Assembly (NCBI GenBank): GCA_964384255.1
Contig: CAYLKH010000001.1
Span: 26,463 to 90,462, forward strand
Source: SIG469 sp964384255
GTDB lineage: Bacteria; Bacillota; Clostridia; Oscillospirales; Oscillospiraceae
Direction of reading: 5' to 3'
Length of the DNA stretch: 64,000 bases
Shown here: piece after piece, positions 49,059 to 58,053 of the stretch
Numbering within the stretch: the stretch's first letter is position 1
Layout of the letters: each line of letters opens with the position of its first letter
The notes under the pieces: model-generated
Database searches by the model: none
What the model was told of the DNA's origin: nothing
What the model saw: only the letters and a program-made list of their open reading frames with translations
Position numbers and translations under genes: made by a program

Positions 49059-50558
49059 CTACCGGATGACTGAGTCGATCCAGTCGAGCATTTCAAACTT
49101 TTCGTCGTCGGCACCGTGGCCGCCGTCCCAAACAAGACGGACGTTGACATCCGCTCCGGCGTTTTCAAGGGCGGTGGCAAGGTCGGTGATTACGGGCAGC
49201 GAGGTGTCCTTGTCGCAGGCACCGTGACGTATCCACCAGTGCTTTGCCATATGGGCCTTTCCGGGCAGGAAGTACATGGCGTTCATCATGCGTTCCAGCT
49301 GGACGACTTCGTCATCCACCTTTGCGTCCTGATGGCCGGTGGCAAACCTGAGGCCGAAATCCGTGAAGTGGCGACCGTTGACAGCCTCGGTGCCGAAGAT
49401 CGCAGGCTCCATCTGCATGGCCTTGTCGTCAAAGGCGGGCTGAGTTTTGGAGCGACCGCAGTGAATGGTGAAGGCTTCAAAGGTGAAGTCGGCCTTTTTC
49501 CCATCCCAGCTTATCCATGGATTCCGGGCGAGATAATCTGACCGCTGAGCTTCGGACTGTTCCATCAAAAAACGCTGGCAGGAGGGGACAAGGTATTCTT
49601 TGAGAATATAATCTCCCAGATTACCGCTGGTGATGGGGCCAAATCCGTTTCTGCCGATCCAGCCACGGCTGTCGATATATTCCCGGAACTGAGCTGCCAG
49701 AGCTTTCGTTACATTGGCATCCATCTCCAAAGGCTCGGGAGAGAACATGGAGCTTGCCTTAAGGCCGCCGTACTGCCATTCGTAAGCGCCGTCGGCATGG
49801 CTCAGGTCGGTTATGGGGCAGAAGGCCAGACAACCGAACACGTCGTCCCGTTCATCCGCTGCACCCAGCGCCTTAAGGTAAGGCTCATACCAGCTGTAGT
49901 TGCCGGATACGGCCATCAATGAAGCCAGAGCGCCGGAAGCACTGCCGCCGGATGCGAATATCTTTTCCACATCCCCGGGTATTACGCCCCTGTTATGACG
50001 CAGATACCGCACCACAGCCTTCAGGTCGACTATGGCGGCAGGGGCTTTGCCATAATATTTCCCGTCGGGGAACTGGTTGTCGTGACCGCGAACACCGGGA
50101 ATTACCACTACCCAGCCCCGGGCAAGAGCCTTGGGACCGCTGTCGGTCCCGGCCTTTTCATAGGTGTCGCCAAAGGGCTTGTCGCTGCTGGGAAAAGCCT
50201 TGTCCGGTACTCCGCCCAAAGGTCCGCCGGGGCCTTTGCCGGGGCCTTCCGGGCCACCATCAGGACCACCATGGCCGCCGCCGGGGCCATGGAAAAGACT
50301 GGGGTCGTTGGGGATGGCTGTGTAGCCGCCAACGCCGATAAGTATTATCATGGGAGAATCGCCGGGATCCACCTCCACGCCGTCAACACTGACGGGAACA
50401 TGGATATTCAGGCTCTGGTAGCCAATATCCACAGGCTCGGCTACATAGGGAATATGGGCAAATTCTTTGTAAACTACGGTTTTTTCACCCTGAGCGGTGA
50501 TGACCTTTTCTTCCTTAAGCTCATAGACGCTGGGGTCGAATGTTAAAGAGTAACTCAT
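49059..50558 (-). CDS. Tannase-like (subtype B) alpha/beta-hydrolase with Gly/Pro-rich insert
   Basis: A 499-aa cytoplasmic esterase. The nucleophile elbow is FASGGSASGA with Ser206, Asp449/451 lie in RHGACDKDTS, and His481 in WDGGHGADD: the arrangement of bacterial subtype B tannases, which hydrolyse galloyl esters. The elbow has GGSAS in place of the usual GTSAG. After the first strands (residues 90-117) sits a Gly/Pro-rich insert (GPGGGHGGPDGG..GPGKGPGGPLGG) similar to the PGG tracts nearby. ATG 50558 follows AAGGAGAG. It is 31 bp after the binding-lipoprotein gene, so it is probably in one operon with it. The substrate could be any aromatic or carbohydrate ester. Confidence 0.82.
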   Translation of the reverse strand: MSYSLTFDPSVYELKEEKVITAQGEKTVVYKEFAHIPYVAEPVDIGYQSLNIHVPVSVDGVEVDPGDSPMIILIGVGGYTAIPNDPSLFHGPGGGHGGPDGGPEGPGKGPGGPLGGVPDKAFPSSDKPFGDTYEKAGTDSGPKALARGWVVVIPGVRGHDNQFPDGKYYGKAPAAIVDLKAVVRYLRHNRGVIPGDVEKIFASGGSASGALASLMAVSGNYSWYEPYLKALGAADERDDVFGCLAFCPITDLSHADGAYEWQYGGLKASSMFSPEPLEMDANVTKALAAQFREYIDSRGWIGRNGFGPITSGNLGDYILKEYLVPSCQRFLMEQSEAQRSDYLARNPWISWDGKKADFTFEAFTIHCGRSKTQPAFDDKAMQMEPAIFGTEAVNGRHFTDFGLRFATGHQDAKVDDEVVQLERMMNAMYFLPGKAHMAKHWWIRHGACDKDTSLPVITDLATALENAGADVNVRLVWDGGHGADDEKFEMLDWIDSVIR

Positions 50559-50589
50559 GTGTAATACTCTCCTTATCACTTAATTACTA

Positions 50590-52317
50590 TTATTGGATCC
50601 GGTTGAGGCAGCGGTCATATGCAGTCTGATAGATGCCGATACAATCGTCAAGACCCATGGATGTCACCTGAGCGCCCATAGCTGCCCATGCTTCTTCGGT
50701 CAGCTCCTGTTCGTCGGTTATCCATTTGAGTATACACTCGCCGGCATAGGTGCAGATGTCGGTTATCATGTTGGTATATTCTTCGCTCTCGTCAGTGGTC
50801 AGGGTCATGGCAGATGGCAGACAGCAGGCGCTGTCGGCCTTGCCCCACTGGCCATAAGCGGAGGTGACCAGATCGGAATAATGGGCGATCAGGTTGTCTC
50901 TCTGAATATATTTGGCGCAGGGGGACCACATATAGAAGTCGTACATAAGGGTGATATTGAATACGCCGCCGGTAACAGCTTCGGTAAAGACCTCGCTGCC
51001 GCCTTCGTCATAATCGAAGGTGACGCCCTCGACACCCCAGAGGCAATAATGTCTGCCGTCCTGGGTGAAGAACCAGTTCAGCAGCTGCAATGCGCCCTCC
51101 ACATCCTGACAGGAGGAGGAAACGCAGGTGCCGCTGGTTTCGATGATGTTGACGCTGGTGGCAAAATGATAGGTTTCGCCTTCGGCTTTAACTATGGCTG
51201 CCATACCGCCCAGCTGATAATCCTCGAACTCCTGCTTGCCGGTGGCGGTCATGGAGTCGATAAGGCCGCCGTCGCCGTTCCATATGAACGCGCTGCCCAG
51301 AGACAGAGAATCCATCAGACTGGCGCTTTTGACCTGGGTATAGAAGTCTTTATAAATAACGCCTTCGTTATAAAGCTGGATGAAGTATTGCAGATATTCG
51401 TAATATCCGTCGGACAGCAGGGCCGCCTGGACCTGACCGTCAGACAGGTAGAAGCCCGGGTCGGAGGTGGAACCGGTAACGTCAAATCCGGCAGTGTTAA
51501 AAGCGCCGACAACGTTGCCCATGATCCCGTCGGGATCGATATAGAAGGTCTGGGGAGTACCGTAAAGGTTTTTGACAGCTATAAGAGCTTCTTTCAACTG
51601 GTCGACGGTGGTTGGAGTATCCAGCCCGGTGGCGTCCAGCATATCCTGGCGGATAAGCAGACCTGAGGTGGCAGAGTTGTCCTCGGTAATGTCGTTAATG
51701 GAAAGCACCATGCCGTTGTCGTTGACCAGGTTTGCCTGCTGGGTGGGATCCTGAGCCTGAACCAGCGCCCAGTAATCGGGCATATTGTCGGCTATCAGGT
51801 CGGTCAGGTCGGCGATGACCCCGTCGTTATAAGCCTGGGTGGTGCCGCCGGTGTAAAGAGAGCCTTCAAAAAAGTCGGTCAGCTCGTCGGAAGCTACCAT
51901 CAGGTTAAACTGCTCGGTGGCGGCGGTTTCACCGGGAGAAACAAATTCAAACTCAAAGTTCAAGGTGTCCTGAAGATATTCCAGGGTGGGCATACTGTAC
52001 CATTCCGGCTCTTTGCCCATCTGGCTCAGCAGCATGGTGGTCATGGAATCCTGAGGACAGTAAACGGAAAAGGACTTCCGCTCCTCAAAAGGATAAGTGA
52101 TGACTATAGCCGGTTCTTTCTCTGACGGTGGGGCTGTCTCGTCTTCCGCAGGAGCAGCGTCTTCCTGAGGGAGTTCGGCTGGAGCGGTGTCCTGCCCGGC
52201 AGCGGCAGAGGTCTGCTCTGTGGCGGGTTCAGTCTGCTGGGAGCTGCCGGAGCTACAGGCTGCCATCAGGCTCACCATCAGGGCAAGGGCGCAAATTATA
52301 GCCAGTGTTTTTTTCAT
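50590..52317 (-). CDS. Extracellular solute-binding lipoprotein 1 (family 1 type)
   Basis: A secreted lipoprotein of 575 aa. The signal ends with SLMAAC (Cys21), then a Ser/Gln/Pro/Glu-rich linker, then a large binding domain of the LplA/YtcQ-like oligosaccharide class (LVNDNGMVLSINDITED, LLIRQDMLDATGLDTPTTV). ATG 52317 is preferred over the ATG two codons upstream because of its spacing to AAAGGA. No permease or ATPase gene is adjacent. It is expressed from its own promoter, divergent from the AraC regulator, and followed by the tannase-like gene. The ligand is unknown. Confidence 0.85.
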   Translation of the reverse strand: MKKTLAIICALALMVSLMAACSSGSSQQTEPATEQTSAAAGQDTAPAELPQEDAAPAEDETAPPSEKEPAIVITYPFEERKSFSVYCPQDSMTTMLLSQMGKEPEWYSMPTLEYLQDTLNFEFEFVSPGETAATEQFNLMVASDELTDFFEGSLYTGGTTQAYNDGVIADLTDLIADNMPDYWALVQAQDPTQQANLVNDNGMVLSINDITEDNSATSGLLIRQDMLDATGLDTPTTVDQLKEALIAVKNLYGTPQTFYIDPDGIMGNVVGAFNTAGFDVTGSTSDPGFYLSDGQVQAALLSDGYYEYLQYFIQLYNEGVIYKDFYTQVKSASLMDSLSLGSAFIWNGDGGLIDSMTATGKQEFEDYQLGGMAAIVKAEGETYHFATSVNIIETSGTCVSSSCQDVEGALQLLNWFFTQDGRHYCLWGVEGVTFDYDEGGSEVFTEAVTGGVFNITLMYDFYMWSPCAKYIQRDNLIAHYSDLVTSAYGQWGKADSACCLPSAMTLTTDESEEYTNMITDICTYAGECILKWITDEQELTEEAWAAMGAQVTSMGLDDCIGIYQTAYDRCLNRIQ

Positions 52318-52352
52318 TTTCATCGTCCTTTCATATTTTTGGGCCTGATATT

Positions 52353-52381
52353 ATTATAAAAAAAGCGATTTTTCTTAGCAA
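52353..52381 (-). promoter_or_regulatory. Promoter of binding lipoprotein 1
   Basis: Minus strand TTGCTA (52381-52376), 17-nt spacer, TATAAT (52358-52353). Confidence 0.7.
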
Positions 52382-52400
52382 TATGGAAGGTGAAGAAACT

Positions 52401-52446
52401 GGCCCTTTTGGCCTATGTCATTTAATTTTCGGGCCATTTTGTGCCG
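52401..52446. promoter_or_regulatory. Pair of direct repeats between divergent promoters
   Basis: GGCCCTTTTGGCC (52401-52413) and GGCCATTTTGTGCC (52432-52445) repeat at a 31-bp distance, about three helical turns, on one face of the DNA. They lie between the lipoprotein and AraC promoters, the usual place for AraC-family half-sites. Confidence 0.5.
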
Positions 52447-52475
52447 TTGACCGGAGGAGACAACGGTGCTATAAT
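52447..52475 (+). promoter_or_regulatory. Promoter of the AraC regulator
   Basis: TTGACC (52447-52452), 17-nt spacer, TATAAT (52470-52475). Confidence 0.8.
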
Positions 52476-52549
52476 CAAATACAGATTATGAAACAAATGC
52501 GAAAATGAATTTAATAACCATATTTCATATTTTGACTGGGTGGAGGAAC

Positions 52550-53842
52550 ATGAGCAATTTTGACTTTATGCAAACGCCGCCGGAGCAGGAAAACCCGGCC
52601 ATGGCGGTACCCGGGGAGCCGGAGCTGCTGGGGCATATCCGCAGCCTGTATGCCCTGATCGAAAGGCAGAGGGAGGAGCTGGATAACCAGCGTTCGCTGC
52701 TCCGGCGGATGTCGGCTGAGCTGATGCTTGAGGGGAGATGGAAGCCGCTGGAGCAGGCGGCTCAGATATTGGGGTTTCCCCACGGAAACTACGCCGTTTG
52801 CCTTTATAACTTCGCACCCGGCTCCGGACTGGTCAACAGCGAGGACAAGAGCGTTTTTGACCTTAAGCTCAGAATAAGCGACTGCTTCGAATCGGCATTC
52901 AGCCCGGTATGCGAATGTTGCAGCTGCGAAAGCAAGGGGAGTCTGGGGGCTGTGCTGCTGAACATCCCGGCCACGGGAGTGTCTGATCGAAGCCTGCTGG
53001 AAATGCTTAAGGTCGCGGTTGAAGACATTAATGATCGCTGGGGAGCCATGACGGCGGCATCCTTAAGCTGCCAGTGCGGAGATATTGCGAACCTCCCGGA
53101 TGCCAGACAGGACGCATTGGAGCTTGTGCGGCTACAGCTTACTCTGCCCGGCGCCTCAACCGCTCTTTGCTCAGGCGAGCTTGAGCTGTTTGACCAGACT
53201 CCGGAGGGCGGAGATCTGGAAGAACTGGCCAGACGGCAGGATCTGGACGGTTTGGGCCGCGCCCTTTATGGCAGATTCATGGGGACATTTCGTCACAGCG
53301 GGATCCAGGCCGCGGCATTGGCGCTGATGGCAGAGCTGGATGATGTTAAAAAAGCTCTGGGGCTGGGCAGGCAATATGAGGACATTTCCATCTCTGCCGG
53401 GGAAAGGCTGCGCCATGTGAGTTATGTGGGTCAGGCCATAGGCATATTGTTTGAATACATTGACCAGCTTCGCCCCGCTCTGGCGGAAAGCCCGCTGACC
53501 GGCGCGCCTTCGGCTCTTGAGCTGCCTGCCAGGATCCGCCAGATAGTTGACCGGGATTTTGCTCTGCCTGAACTCAGCCTTTCATACATCGGCAGTCAAC
53601 TGGGCGTTGGAGAGAACAAGGTCACAAAAAGCTTTAAAAAAGCCTATGGGATCGGTGTGCTGAGCTATATCCACCATCTGCGTATCGCCAAAGCGAAGGA
53701 GCTGCTGCTGTCGACCTCAAGCCCGGTTTCGGAGATCTATGCCCTTTCGGGCTATACCAACCGCCGGACCTTTGACCGGGTGTTTAAGCAGTATACCGGG
53801 GTGACCACTGCGCGCTTTCGGGCAGAAAACAAAGGCGCATAG
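52550..53842 (+). CDS. AraC-family transcription regulator
   Basis: A 430-aa regulator. An N-terminal coiled stretch (residues 24-50) precedes a middle domain and a C-terminal AraC double helix-turn-helix: LSLSYIGSQLGVGENKVTKS, then YIHHLRIAKAKELL and SPVSEIYALSGYTNRRTFDR (last 95 residues). ATG 52550 (MSNFDFMQ) has GGAGG close upstream. It is divergent from the lipoprotein-tannase operon, so it is a likely activator of that operon in response to the imported compound (inference). Confidence 0.88.
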   Translation: MSNFDFMQTPPEQENPAMAVPGEPELLGHIRSLYALIERQREELDNQRSLLRRMSAELMLEGRWKPLEQAAQILGFPHGNYAVCLYNFAPGSGLVNSEDKSVFDLKLRISDCFESAFSPVCECCSCESKGSLGAVLLNIPATGVSDRSLLEMLKVAVEDINDRWGAMTAASLSCQCGDIANLPDARQDALELVRLQLTLPGASTALCSGELELFDQTPEGGDLEELARRQDLDGLGRALYGRFMGTFRHSGIQAAALALMAELDDVKKALGLGRQYEDISISAGERLRHVSYVGQAIGILFEYIDQLRPALAESPLTGAPSALELPARIRQIVDRDFALPELSLSYIGSQLGVGENKVTKSFKKAYGIGVLSYIHHLRIAKAKELLLSTSSPVSEIYALSGYTNRRTFDRVFKQYTGVTTARFRAENKGA

Positions 53843-53851
53843 AAAACCAAT

Positions 53852-53892
53852 AAGGGCAGCGACCCAACGACGATTCGTTGGCGCTGCCCTTT
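53852..53892. terminator. Convergent terminator
   Basis: AAGGGCAGCG, a loop containing CAACGA..TCGTTG, CGCTGCCCTTT between the AraC regulator and the hydrolase gene. Confidence 0.8.
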
Positions 53893-53905
53893 GACAGTCC
53901 ACTAT

Positions 53906-54703
53906 TTAACTATGACACGGTGTTATTGGGCCGTTTTTGGCTCTGTAGCATAAATGACCGTCCTTTTCCACAACGGTCAGGTCGCTGGGATAGCTTTGGG
54001 AAGGGTCGGGATGATGCTCCCAAAGGGCGTACATCTGAGGGAGAAAACGGGGCCACATGGCGGCTTCGTACTCAGCATGGTCGGTGGAGGCGGGAGCGGT
54101 AACCACGGCGTTGGGGTCTTGTGCCAGTATTTCCTTAATAAAAGCGGGAGGCTCGGAGATGTTGGGGTTGACTACCGAGGCCGTTATGTGGACAGCTCCG
54201 CCGGGAGCATCCTGCCACATATGGACCGTGCTGTCCACAAATTCGCCGGGATCGTTAAAAACTCCTTCGCATATAACATGGTCCAGATGGGTGGTAAAGG
54301 GGAACCACCGGCTGATGGGCAGCCGGTTTATCTGGATCCCGCTGCCGCCAAATACCGGGATGCCCTGGCCCACAGATTCCGAGATGATGTGGGCCGAGTT
54401 TTCAAACCCGTATTCCCACGGGGCTTTCACCCAGTTAAATCGCTTGTGGGATCCGGGCGCCCAAAGGTAGTAGCACTTTTCCATATTGCCCCAAAACCAG
54501 TCCAGCATTTTGGCCGTGACACCGGGCAGAAAGTGTTGACACTGTGTTGTCAATATGTATCCCCGGTCTTTAAACTCCTGGCTCAGCTCCAGCTGGGGCA
54601 GCAGCGGATCCGGCCGGTCAAGGGGTTCATAGGCCAGGGTGGGGATATTGATATTGTCGGTAAAGGGCATATATGTCTGGCCCGCGTTTGCAATATATTC
54701 CAT
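53906..54703 (-). CDS. Phloretin/DAPG hydrolase-family C-C hydrolase (PhlG-like)
   Basis: A 265-aa cytoplasmic protein matching the DAPG-hydrolase family: WFWGNMEKCYYLWAPGSHKRF near residues 69-89, in two parts, ENSAHIISESVG (101-112), TTHLDHVICEG and the C-terminal metal motif DHAEYEAAMWPRF with His209-x3-Glu213. Family members cleave the C-C bond of 2,4-diacetylphloroglucinol or, in Eubacterium ramulus, phloretin to phloroglucinol and phloretic acid, using zinc. ATG 54703 has AGGAGG seven bases upstream. It follows a MATE exporter by 19 bp in one operon. Phloretin-like substrates are plausible; the true substrate is unknown. Confidence 0.85.
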   Translation of the reverse strand: MEYIANAGQTYMPFTDNINIPTLAYEPLDRPDPLLPQLELSQEFKDRGYILTTQCQHFLPGVTAKMLDWFWGNMEKCYYLWAPGSHKRFNWVKAPWEYGFENSAHIISESVGQGIPVFGGSGIQINRLPISRWFPFTTHLDHVICEGVFNDPGEFVDSTVHMWQDAPGGAVHITASVVNPNISEPPAFIKEILAQDPNAVVTAPASTDHAEYEAAMWPRFLPQMYALWEHHPDPSQSYPSDLTVVEKDGHLCYRAKNGPITPCHS

Positions 54704-54722
54704 TGGTCGTCCTCCTGATATA

Positions 54723-56060
54723 TTATTCTGCCAGAGTGGTTTTTCTGGTTTTGAGGTAAAGATAAATGCACATGGCAAAGCCGCAGGGAGAGCCGAAATA
54801 CCATGCCCACATTAAGCCGGTATAGCTGGAAAGGGCTTTGGTCAGCACAAAGCACATGGTGACCCGAACGGCAAATTCTATCACGGTTTCGATAAAGAAG
54901 GTCATGCTCTTGCCAAGACCACGGAGCAGACCGCCGGTGGTTATGATAAAGCAGATTATGGAATAGACCGGGGAAATGATGCGGAGATAGTTGACCCCAA
55001 CGGCGATGACCTCCGGCTCAGCTTCGGCGTTGGCAAAAAGGCCGGTCAGCTGGGCGGGGAACAGCTGGAATATGGCGATGACCGCCAGAGTAAAGCCAAA
55101 GCACAGCAGGGTAGATACTCTGAACCCTTCTTTGATGCGGCCGGGCTTGCCCGCGCCATAGTTCTGGGCAACAAAGCTGGACAGGGCGGTGCCGAGAGTG
55201 TTGAAGCACATATACGCAAAATTGTGGAGCTTGGATGCTGCCTCATATCCGGCGATAACTGCGGTATCAAAGCTGTTGACCAGGCTTTGCAAAATGGTAT
55301 GACACAGTGCCACACAGCTTTGCTGGAAAATACTGGGCAGTGCGATACGGCTCATCTCTGCCAAAATGCCCCTGTCGAAGCGGTGATATTCTTCATCGGT
55401 GTCGATGGCAAGGGCCTTTTTGATGACCAGAGTAACAGACAAAACCGCTGCCACGGCCTGAGATATGGTGGTAGCCCAGGCCGCGCCTGCAACGCCCATA
55501 CCCAGAGGGCCTACGGCAATATAGTCAAGCACGATATTCAAAACCGAGGACATCATCAGAAAATACAGGGGACGTTTGGAATCTCCCAGCCCGGTATATA
55601 TGGCGGTAGAGGCGTTGTAAATAAACATGGGGAAAACGCCCACAGAGTAGATGGCCAGATAGGCGGTGGCGTTGGCATGGATATTGGAAGGCGCGTTCAA
55701 AAGGGTCATCAATCCGGAGCTGACCAAAACGCCGACAGTGGCCAAAACGGCGCCTACAACGCAAAGCGCCGTCAAAGTGGTGAAGATCGCGGTTTTCATC
55801 CGCCCCAGTTTTTTTGCGCCAAACAGCTGGGAGATGATAACGGAGCAGCCCATTGACGCGCCGGTGGCAAAGGCTACATAAAACAGCGTTATGGGATAAG
55901 CTGCGCCGATAGCGGCCAGACCGGGAGAGCCGGTCAGCTGGCCGACGATTATGCTGTCAACAATGTTGTATAGCTGCTGAAGAGCGGTCGAAAGCAGCAA
56001 CGGCAGCGAAAACTGCCAAATCACTCTCAGCGGCCTGCCCTGGGTAAGATCGCCTTTCAT
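54723..56060 (-). CDS. MATE family efflux transporter 5
   Basis: A 445-aa MATE exporter with TM1 LQQLYNIVDSIIVGQLTGSP, then TGASMGCSVIISQLFGAKK and ALSSFVAQNYGAGKPGRI in the C-half. GGAGG precedes ATG 56060. It is the first gene of an operon with the PhlG-like hydrolase, so it may export the hydrolase's substrate or product, for instance a toxic phloroglucinol (inference). About 24 kb separate it from the other four MATE genes. Confidence 0.92.
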   Translation of the reverse strand: MKGDLTQGRPLRVIWQFSLPLLLSTALQQLYNIVDSIIVGQLTGSPGLAAIGAAYPITLFYVAFATGASMGCSVIISQLFGAKKLGRMKTAIFTTLTALCVVGAVLATVGVLVSSGLMTLLNAPSNIHANATAYLAIYSVGVFPMFIYNASTAIYTGLGDSKRPLYFLMMSSVLNIVLDYIAVGPLGMGVAGAAWATTISQAVAAVLSVTLVIKKALAIDTDEEYHRFDRGILAEMSRIALPSIFQQSCVALCHTILQSLVNSFDTAVIAGYEAASKLHNFAYMCFNTLGTALSSFVAQNYGAGKPGRIKEGFRVSTLLCFGFTLAVIAIFQLFPAQLTGLFANAEAEPEVIAVGVNYLRIISPVYSIICFIITTGGLLRGLGKSMTFFIETVIEFAVRVTMCFVLTKALSSYTGLMWAWYFGSPCGFAMCIYLYLKTRKTTLAE

Positions 56061-56152
56061 AGGCAGTCCCTCCTGATGTTATAGAATTTATTTATTAATT
56101 GATTTAAATTAACTATAACACATGGAGCCTTACCATGCAAGCATTTTCTTCA

Positions 56153-56193
56153 TAAAAAAACCCAGGCCCAAAGCGAAGCTCGCTTCGGGCCTG
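56153..56193 (-). terminator. Terminator of binding lipoprotein 2
   Basis: Minus strand CAGGCCCGAAGCGAG, CTTCGCTTTGGGCCTG region, then TTTTTTT. Confidence 0.88.
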
Positions 56194-56207
56194 AGGGGAA
56201 TAAGGTA

Positions 56208-57995
56208 TCAGTCTACGGAACGGTCAAAATATCTGTCAACCGCTGCCTGCTTGATGGCGATGCAGTCTTCAAGACCCATCTCCATAATGTGGTCGATAAA
56301 GGCGTCCCAATCGCTCATGGGATTGTCGCCGGTGACAAAGCGGGCAAGGTTTTCTTCGATATAGGTCTGGATATCGTTGTATATCTTGGTGTATTCTTCG
56401 GTTTCCTGGTTGGAGATCGACAGGCTGGAGGGCATTACATAGGCGCTGTCGGCGTTGGCTTCCCAGATGGGGCCTGCGGCTTCCTGAACAGGATAGACCT
56501 CGGATTCGGGCATATTGTCCTGAGTCAGCAGCGGCAGTGAGCCAAAGGCATAGAACTGACCTCTCTGGCCCTTGGGTATCTCGGAATTGTTCCATTCGTC
56601 GGAATATACTCTGTTGCCGTCGGCATCAAATTCCCAGGCTCGGCCTTCGGGACCGCCGGAAGCAAGAACCGCGCCTTCCTCGGTAAAGAACCAGTCCAGA
56701 TATTTGCCAAGGGCGGCAACGTCTTCAACAGCGGTGGTCACGCTTATGTTGGAAAGACGGCCGGAGATGGGGGATTTCTGGCTGAGGAAATGGTTGACCT
56801 GGCCTTCTTCTTTAACAGGGTCGGGAATGGCCCAGATGTCGTAATTGGGGTCACCGGCGGTACCGGCGGTGACATAGTTTTCGATCATCATGCCGTCGGC
56901 AAAGAAAATGCCGGCGTTGCCGTTGCTGATCTCAGCGGTATAAACAGTACCCATGGGGTTGTCGTTAAGCACCATGAATTCTGAAGAGATTATACCTTCG
57001 GCATACCATCTGGAAATCATTTCCATATATTCCTTGAATCCCGGCTCCACAACACCATATTTGACCTGGCCGTCTACCTGATAATACGGCTCAGACACCA
57101 TGGGGAAGGTGGAGAAGGTTCCGGAAACGCCGAATCCGGAAACGACGCTGTTGGTGGTGTGGACAATGCCCTTGGGCAGCATCAGGGGCTGGGACAGATC
57201 CAGCTCGGTCTTGAAAGCGTGGAGAACTTCGTCCCAATCGTCATAGGTAACGGGGATGTCCATGCCGACCTTTTCCAGATAGTCACGGCGGATCATGGGG
57301 CCTTCGCTCTGCTCGGCATAGTCATAGTTCAGAGAATACAGAACCGGGAAATTGCCGCTGTCGGTGTGAAGGTCGCGCTTAACATTGTCGTCCAGCTGGT
57401 CATATAGCGCGGAATAAACCGGCATACTGGTTTCTATCATCTCGCTCAGGTCGATGAAGATCTCTTCCTCGATGGCATAATCATAGCCGGAGGTCCAGAT
57501 CATGTTTACGTTGGTCACGATGTCGGTATAATCCTCGGAAGCTATCATCAGATTGAACTTTTCCTGGTTGGCCTGGGATACAGCAAACACGAATTCGAGC
57601 TCAACACCGGTCAGCTTGACCGATTCCTGATAGCCTATGCAGTCTTCAAAACCGTTGGGCATGAATTTGCCCAGACCTTCGGACATGGATACCCAAACCG
57701 AAAAGCTCTGCTGACCCGGCTCAAACAGGGGCAGGTCGTATTTATAGTTTATGATGGGGGTGCCGACCTCGGTATAGCCGGAGATGATGCCGGGTTCTTC
57801 CTCTTCTACCTGAGGCTCCTGGACCTCTTCTTCCGCGGGTGGTGGAGCCTCTTCCTCGGCCACTTCTTCCGGTGGCGGGGTTTCGCTGATCTCGGTGGTT
57901 TCTTCCGGGGCGGAGCTTTCCTTTGAGCATCCGGCGGTCAGGGCTGCCAGCAGAGCTAATGCCAGCAGCAGCGCAAGCAAACGGGTCTTCTTCAT
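56208..57995 (-). CDS. Extracellular solute-binding lipoprotein 2
   Basis: A 595-aa lipoprotein. The signal peptide ends TAGCSKESS (Cys23); the next 45 residues are a Glu/Pro linker (EEVAEEEAPPPAEEEVQE), then a large binding domain with GPMIRRDYLEKVGMDIPVTY, the same class as lipoprotein 1. The shared phrasing (LIRQDMLDATGLDTPTTV there) indicates paralogy. AAAGGAG precedes the ATG. No transport permease is encoded nearby. A TTGACT-17-TATAAT promoter and a strong terminator make it monocistronic. Confidence 0.87.
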   Translation of the reverse strand: MKKTRLLALLLALALLAALTAGCSKESSAPEETTEISETPPPEEVAEEEAPPPAEEEVQEPQVEEEEPGIISGYTEVGTPIINYKYDLPLFEPGQQSFSVWVSMSEGLGKFMPNGFEDCIGYQESVKLTGVELEFVFAVSQANQEKFNLMIASEDYTDIVTNVNMIWTSGYDYAIEEEIFIDLSEMIETSMPVYSALYDQLDDNVKRDLHTDSGNFPVLYSLNYDYAEQSEGPMIRRDYLEKVGMDIPVTYDDWDEVLHAFKTELDLSQPLMLPKGIVHTTNSVVSGFGVSGTFSTFPMVSEPYYQVDGQVKYGVVEPGFKEYMEMISRWYAEGIISSEFMVLNDNPMGTVYTAEISNGNAGIFFADGMMIENYVTAGTAGDPNYDIWAIPDPVKEEGQVNHFLSQKSPISGRLSNISVTTAVEDVAALGKYLDWFFTEEGAVLASGGPEGRAWEFDADGNRVYSDEWNNSEIPKGQRGQFYAFGSLPLLTQDNMPESEVYPVQEAAGPIWEANADSAYVMPSSLSISNQETEEYTKIYNDIQTYIEENLARFVTGDNPMSDWDAFIDHIMEMGLEDCIAIKQAAVDRYFDRSVD

Positions 57996-58053
57996 GTTCT
58001 TCTCCTTTCTTGTTTCACAATAATAACACTATCTTCATAGTAACGACACATAA

